A stretch of DNA of 5,938 bases, from contig JAJYGM010000595.1 in assembly GCA_021785095.1 (NCBI GenBank), positions 5,467-11,404 of the forward strand, written 5' to 3'. Within the stretch, counting starts at the first letter, position 1. Each line of letters opens with the position of its first letter. Both the position numbers and the translations under genes were made by a program. Shown here one piece after another: positions 5,219-5,938 of this stretch. Below the pieces are notes generated by a model. The model was not told where the DNA came from, did no database searches, and worked only from the letters and a program-made list of their open reading frames with translations. Source of the stretch: Actinomycetes bacterium (GTDB taxonomy: Bacteria; Actinomycetota; Acidimicrobiia; Acidimicrobiales; Bog-793).

Positions 5219-5686
5219 GTGTTCTGCAACAACTGCGGCCACCGCAATCCGCCCGACGCCAATTTCTGCTCCTCGTGCGGGAGCGCCCTCGCGACGGGTT
5301 CGGATGTGACGGTCTCCTTCGTGCCGGAGGAGCCGGGCGACTCCCAGGAGGTCGAGATGACGGTGCCGTTATCTGACATCCAGGCAGGCACAGGGCTGCT
5401 CGTCGTGAAGCGCGGCCCCGACGTCGGGACGAAGTACGTGCTCGGGCCGGAGGTGACCCGGGTCGGTCGCCACCCCGAGAGCGAGATCTTCCTCGACGAC
5501 ATCACGGTGTCACGACGCCACGCGGAATTCCTCCGCGACGGGATGGGCTACGTGGTGAAGGACGTCGGGTCCCTCAACGGCACCTACGTCAACCGCGAAC
5601 GGATCGAGGAGGCTCGGCTCGCGAGCGGTGACGAGGTCCAGATCGGCAAGTTCAAGCTGGTCTTCCTCTCGACCGGCCAGGCCTGA
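5219..5686 (+). CDS. garA: GarA/OdhI-type FHA-domain regulator with N-terminal zinc ribbon
   Basis: This 155-residue cytosolic protein ends in an FHA phosphothreonine-binding domain (about 60-151) very similar to mycobacterial GarA: LLVVKRGP (60-67), [12 protein letters not shown] (83-94), TVSRRHAEF (96-104), [13 protein letters not shown] (115-127) and [14 protein letters not shown] (137-150). The phosphopeptide-binding residues Arg84, Ser98 and Asn120 are present. GarA and OdhI bind and inhibit 2-oxoglutarate dehydrogenase and regulate glutamate metabolism, switched off when Ser/Thr kinases phosphorylate their N-terminal tail. Here the N-terminus is a zinc ribbon (Cys3, Cys6, Cys17, Cys20), and the adjacent-threonine acceptor motif is not apparent; T31 and T48 are the tail threonines nearest the expected site. 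GTG 5219 is chosen because it places the first CxxC at residues 3-6 and has a TANNNT element upstream; an earlier frame-open start (5087) would overlap gcvH by 85 bases. L51 is encoded by TTA. Order gcvH-garA-ftsR supports the name. Confidence 0.9.
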   Translation: MFCNNCGHRNPPDANFCSSCGSALATGSDVTVSFVPEEPGDSQEVEMTVPLSDIQAGTGLLVVKRGPDVGTKYVLGPEVTRVGRHPESEIFLDDITVSRRHAEFLRDGMGYVVKDVGSLNGTYVNRERIEEARLASGDEVQIGKFKLVFLSTGQA

Positions 5687-5693
5687 GGACACC

Positions 5694-5938
5694 GTGGGCG
5701 AGCGGTCCTACCTCTCCATCGGCGACGTGCTCGCGCTGCTGCGTGAGGAATTCCCCGACATCACGATCTCGAAGATCCGCTTCCTCGAATCTCGCGGCCT
5801 GCTCGTCCCTGAGCGGACGCCGTCGGGCTACCGCAAGTTCTACGACCATGACGTGGAGCGCCTCCGCTGGATCCTGCGCCAGCAACGCGAGCACTTCCTC
5901 CCGCTCAAGGTCATCAAGGGCCGGCTCGAAGGTGCCGA
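5694..5938 (+). CDS. ftsR: MerR-family transcriptional regulator, FtsR-like, N-terminal part (3' end outside window)
   Basis: The frame gives 81 complete residues and runs off the window. It has a MerR-type winged helix-turn-helix: [10 protein letters not shown] (7-16), [14 protein letters not shown] (24-37), the wing [11 protein letters not shown] (39-49), and [13 protein letters not shown] (53-65). The stretch [13 protein letters not shown] (67-79) closely resembles mycobacterial Rv1828. In Corynebacterium the orthologue FtsR activates the cell-division gene ftsZ. GTG 5694 follows the garA stop by seven bases, and TGAGGA (5684-5689), overlapping that stop, serves as ribosome binding site, so it is probably translated from the garA transcript. 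Effector-binding and dimerisation parts are beyond the window; family members usually run to about 200-250 residues. In mycobacteria a DUF151 gene and a second MerR gene follow. Confidence 0.9.
   Translation, partial: MGERSYLSIGDVLALLREEFPDITISKIRFLESRGLLVPERTPSGYRKFYDHDVERLRWILRQQREHFLPLKVIKGRLEGA

Overview
The window is a dense stretch of high-GC DNA with eight genes, all on the + strand, six of them complete. No gap exceeds 50 bases. Protein similarities and gene order point to an actinobacterium (Actinomycetota). The zinc-ribbon form of the GarA-like protein suggests a deep-branching class such as Acidimicrobiia or Thermoleophilia, but that placement is a guess from memory. No mobile element, CRISPR array, RNA gene or defence system was seen, and I do not see a wholly new system here. 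The interest lies in unusual forms of known genes and in their starts.

Region 1 (1-1574) looks like the end of a small-molecule catabolic cluster: the C-terminal part of a short-chain dehydrogenase, a peptidase C26-type glutamine amidotransferase (gamma-glutamyl-GABA hydrolase family), and a small flavodoxin/WrbA-like protein. The last one appears to start at a CTG codon sharing a 4-base CTGA overlap with the amidotransferase stop. An SDR next to such an amidotransferase recalls the glnA4-type cluster of mycobacteria (Rv2857c-Rv2860c), thought to act on gamma-glutamylated amines.

Region 2 (1619-4776) is an envelope pair joined by a GTGA overlap: a CDP-alcohol phosphatidyltransferase (PgsA-like, membrane phospholipid synthesis) and an 832-residue fusion of a sugar-1-phosphate nucleotidyltransferase, a left-handed beta-helix and a phosphomannomutase-like domain. 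All four signature loops of the last domain are degenerate, so it is probably a pseudoenzyme.

Region 3 (4794-5938) is the recognisable actinobacterial order gcvH - garA - ftsR: glycine cleavage H protein, an FHA regulator of the GarA/OdhI family carrying an N-terminal four-cysteine zinc ribbon, and the N-terminal part of a MerR-type regulator close to FtsR (Rv1828). With pgsA upstream, this parallels Rv1822-Rv1828, but the DUF881/Sbp genes found there between pgsA2 and gcvH are replaced by the nucleotidyltransferase fusion. Two genes (pgsA-like and garA) have no clear Shine-Dalgarno but carry a TANNNT hexamer 6-7 bases before their GTG start, as expected of leaderless transcripts. This could divide the apparently continuous run into separate transcription units.
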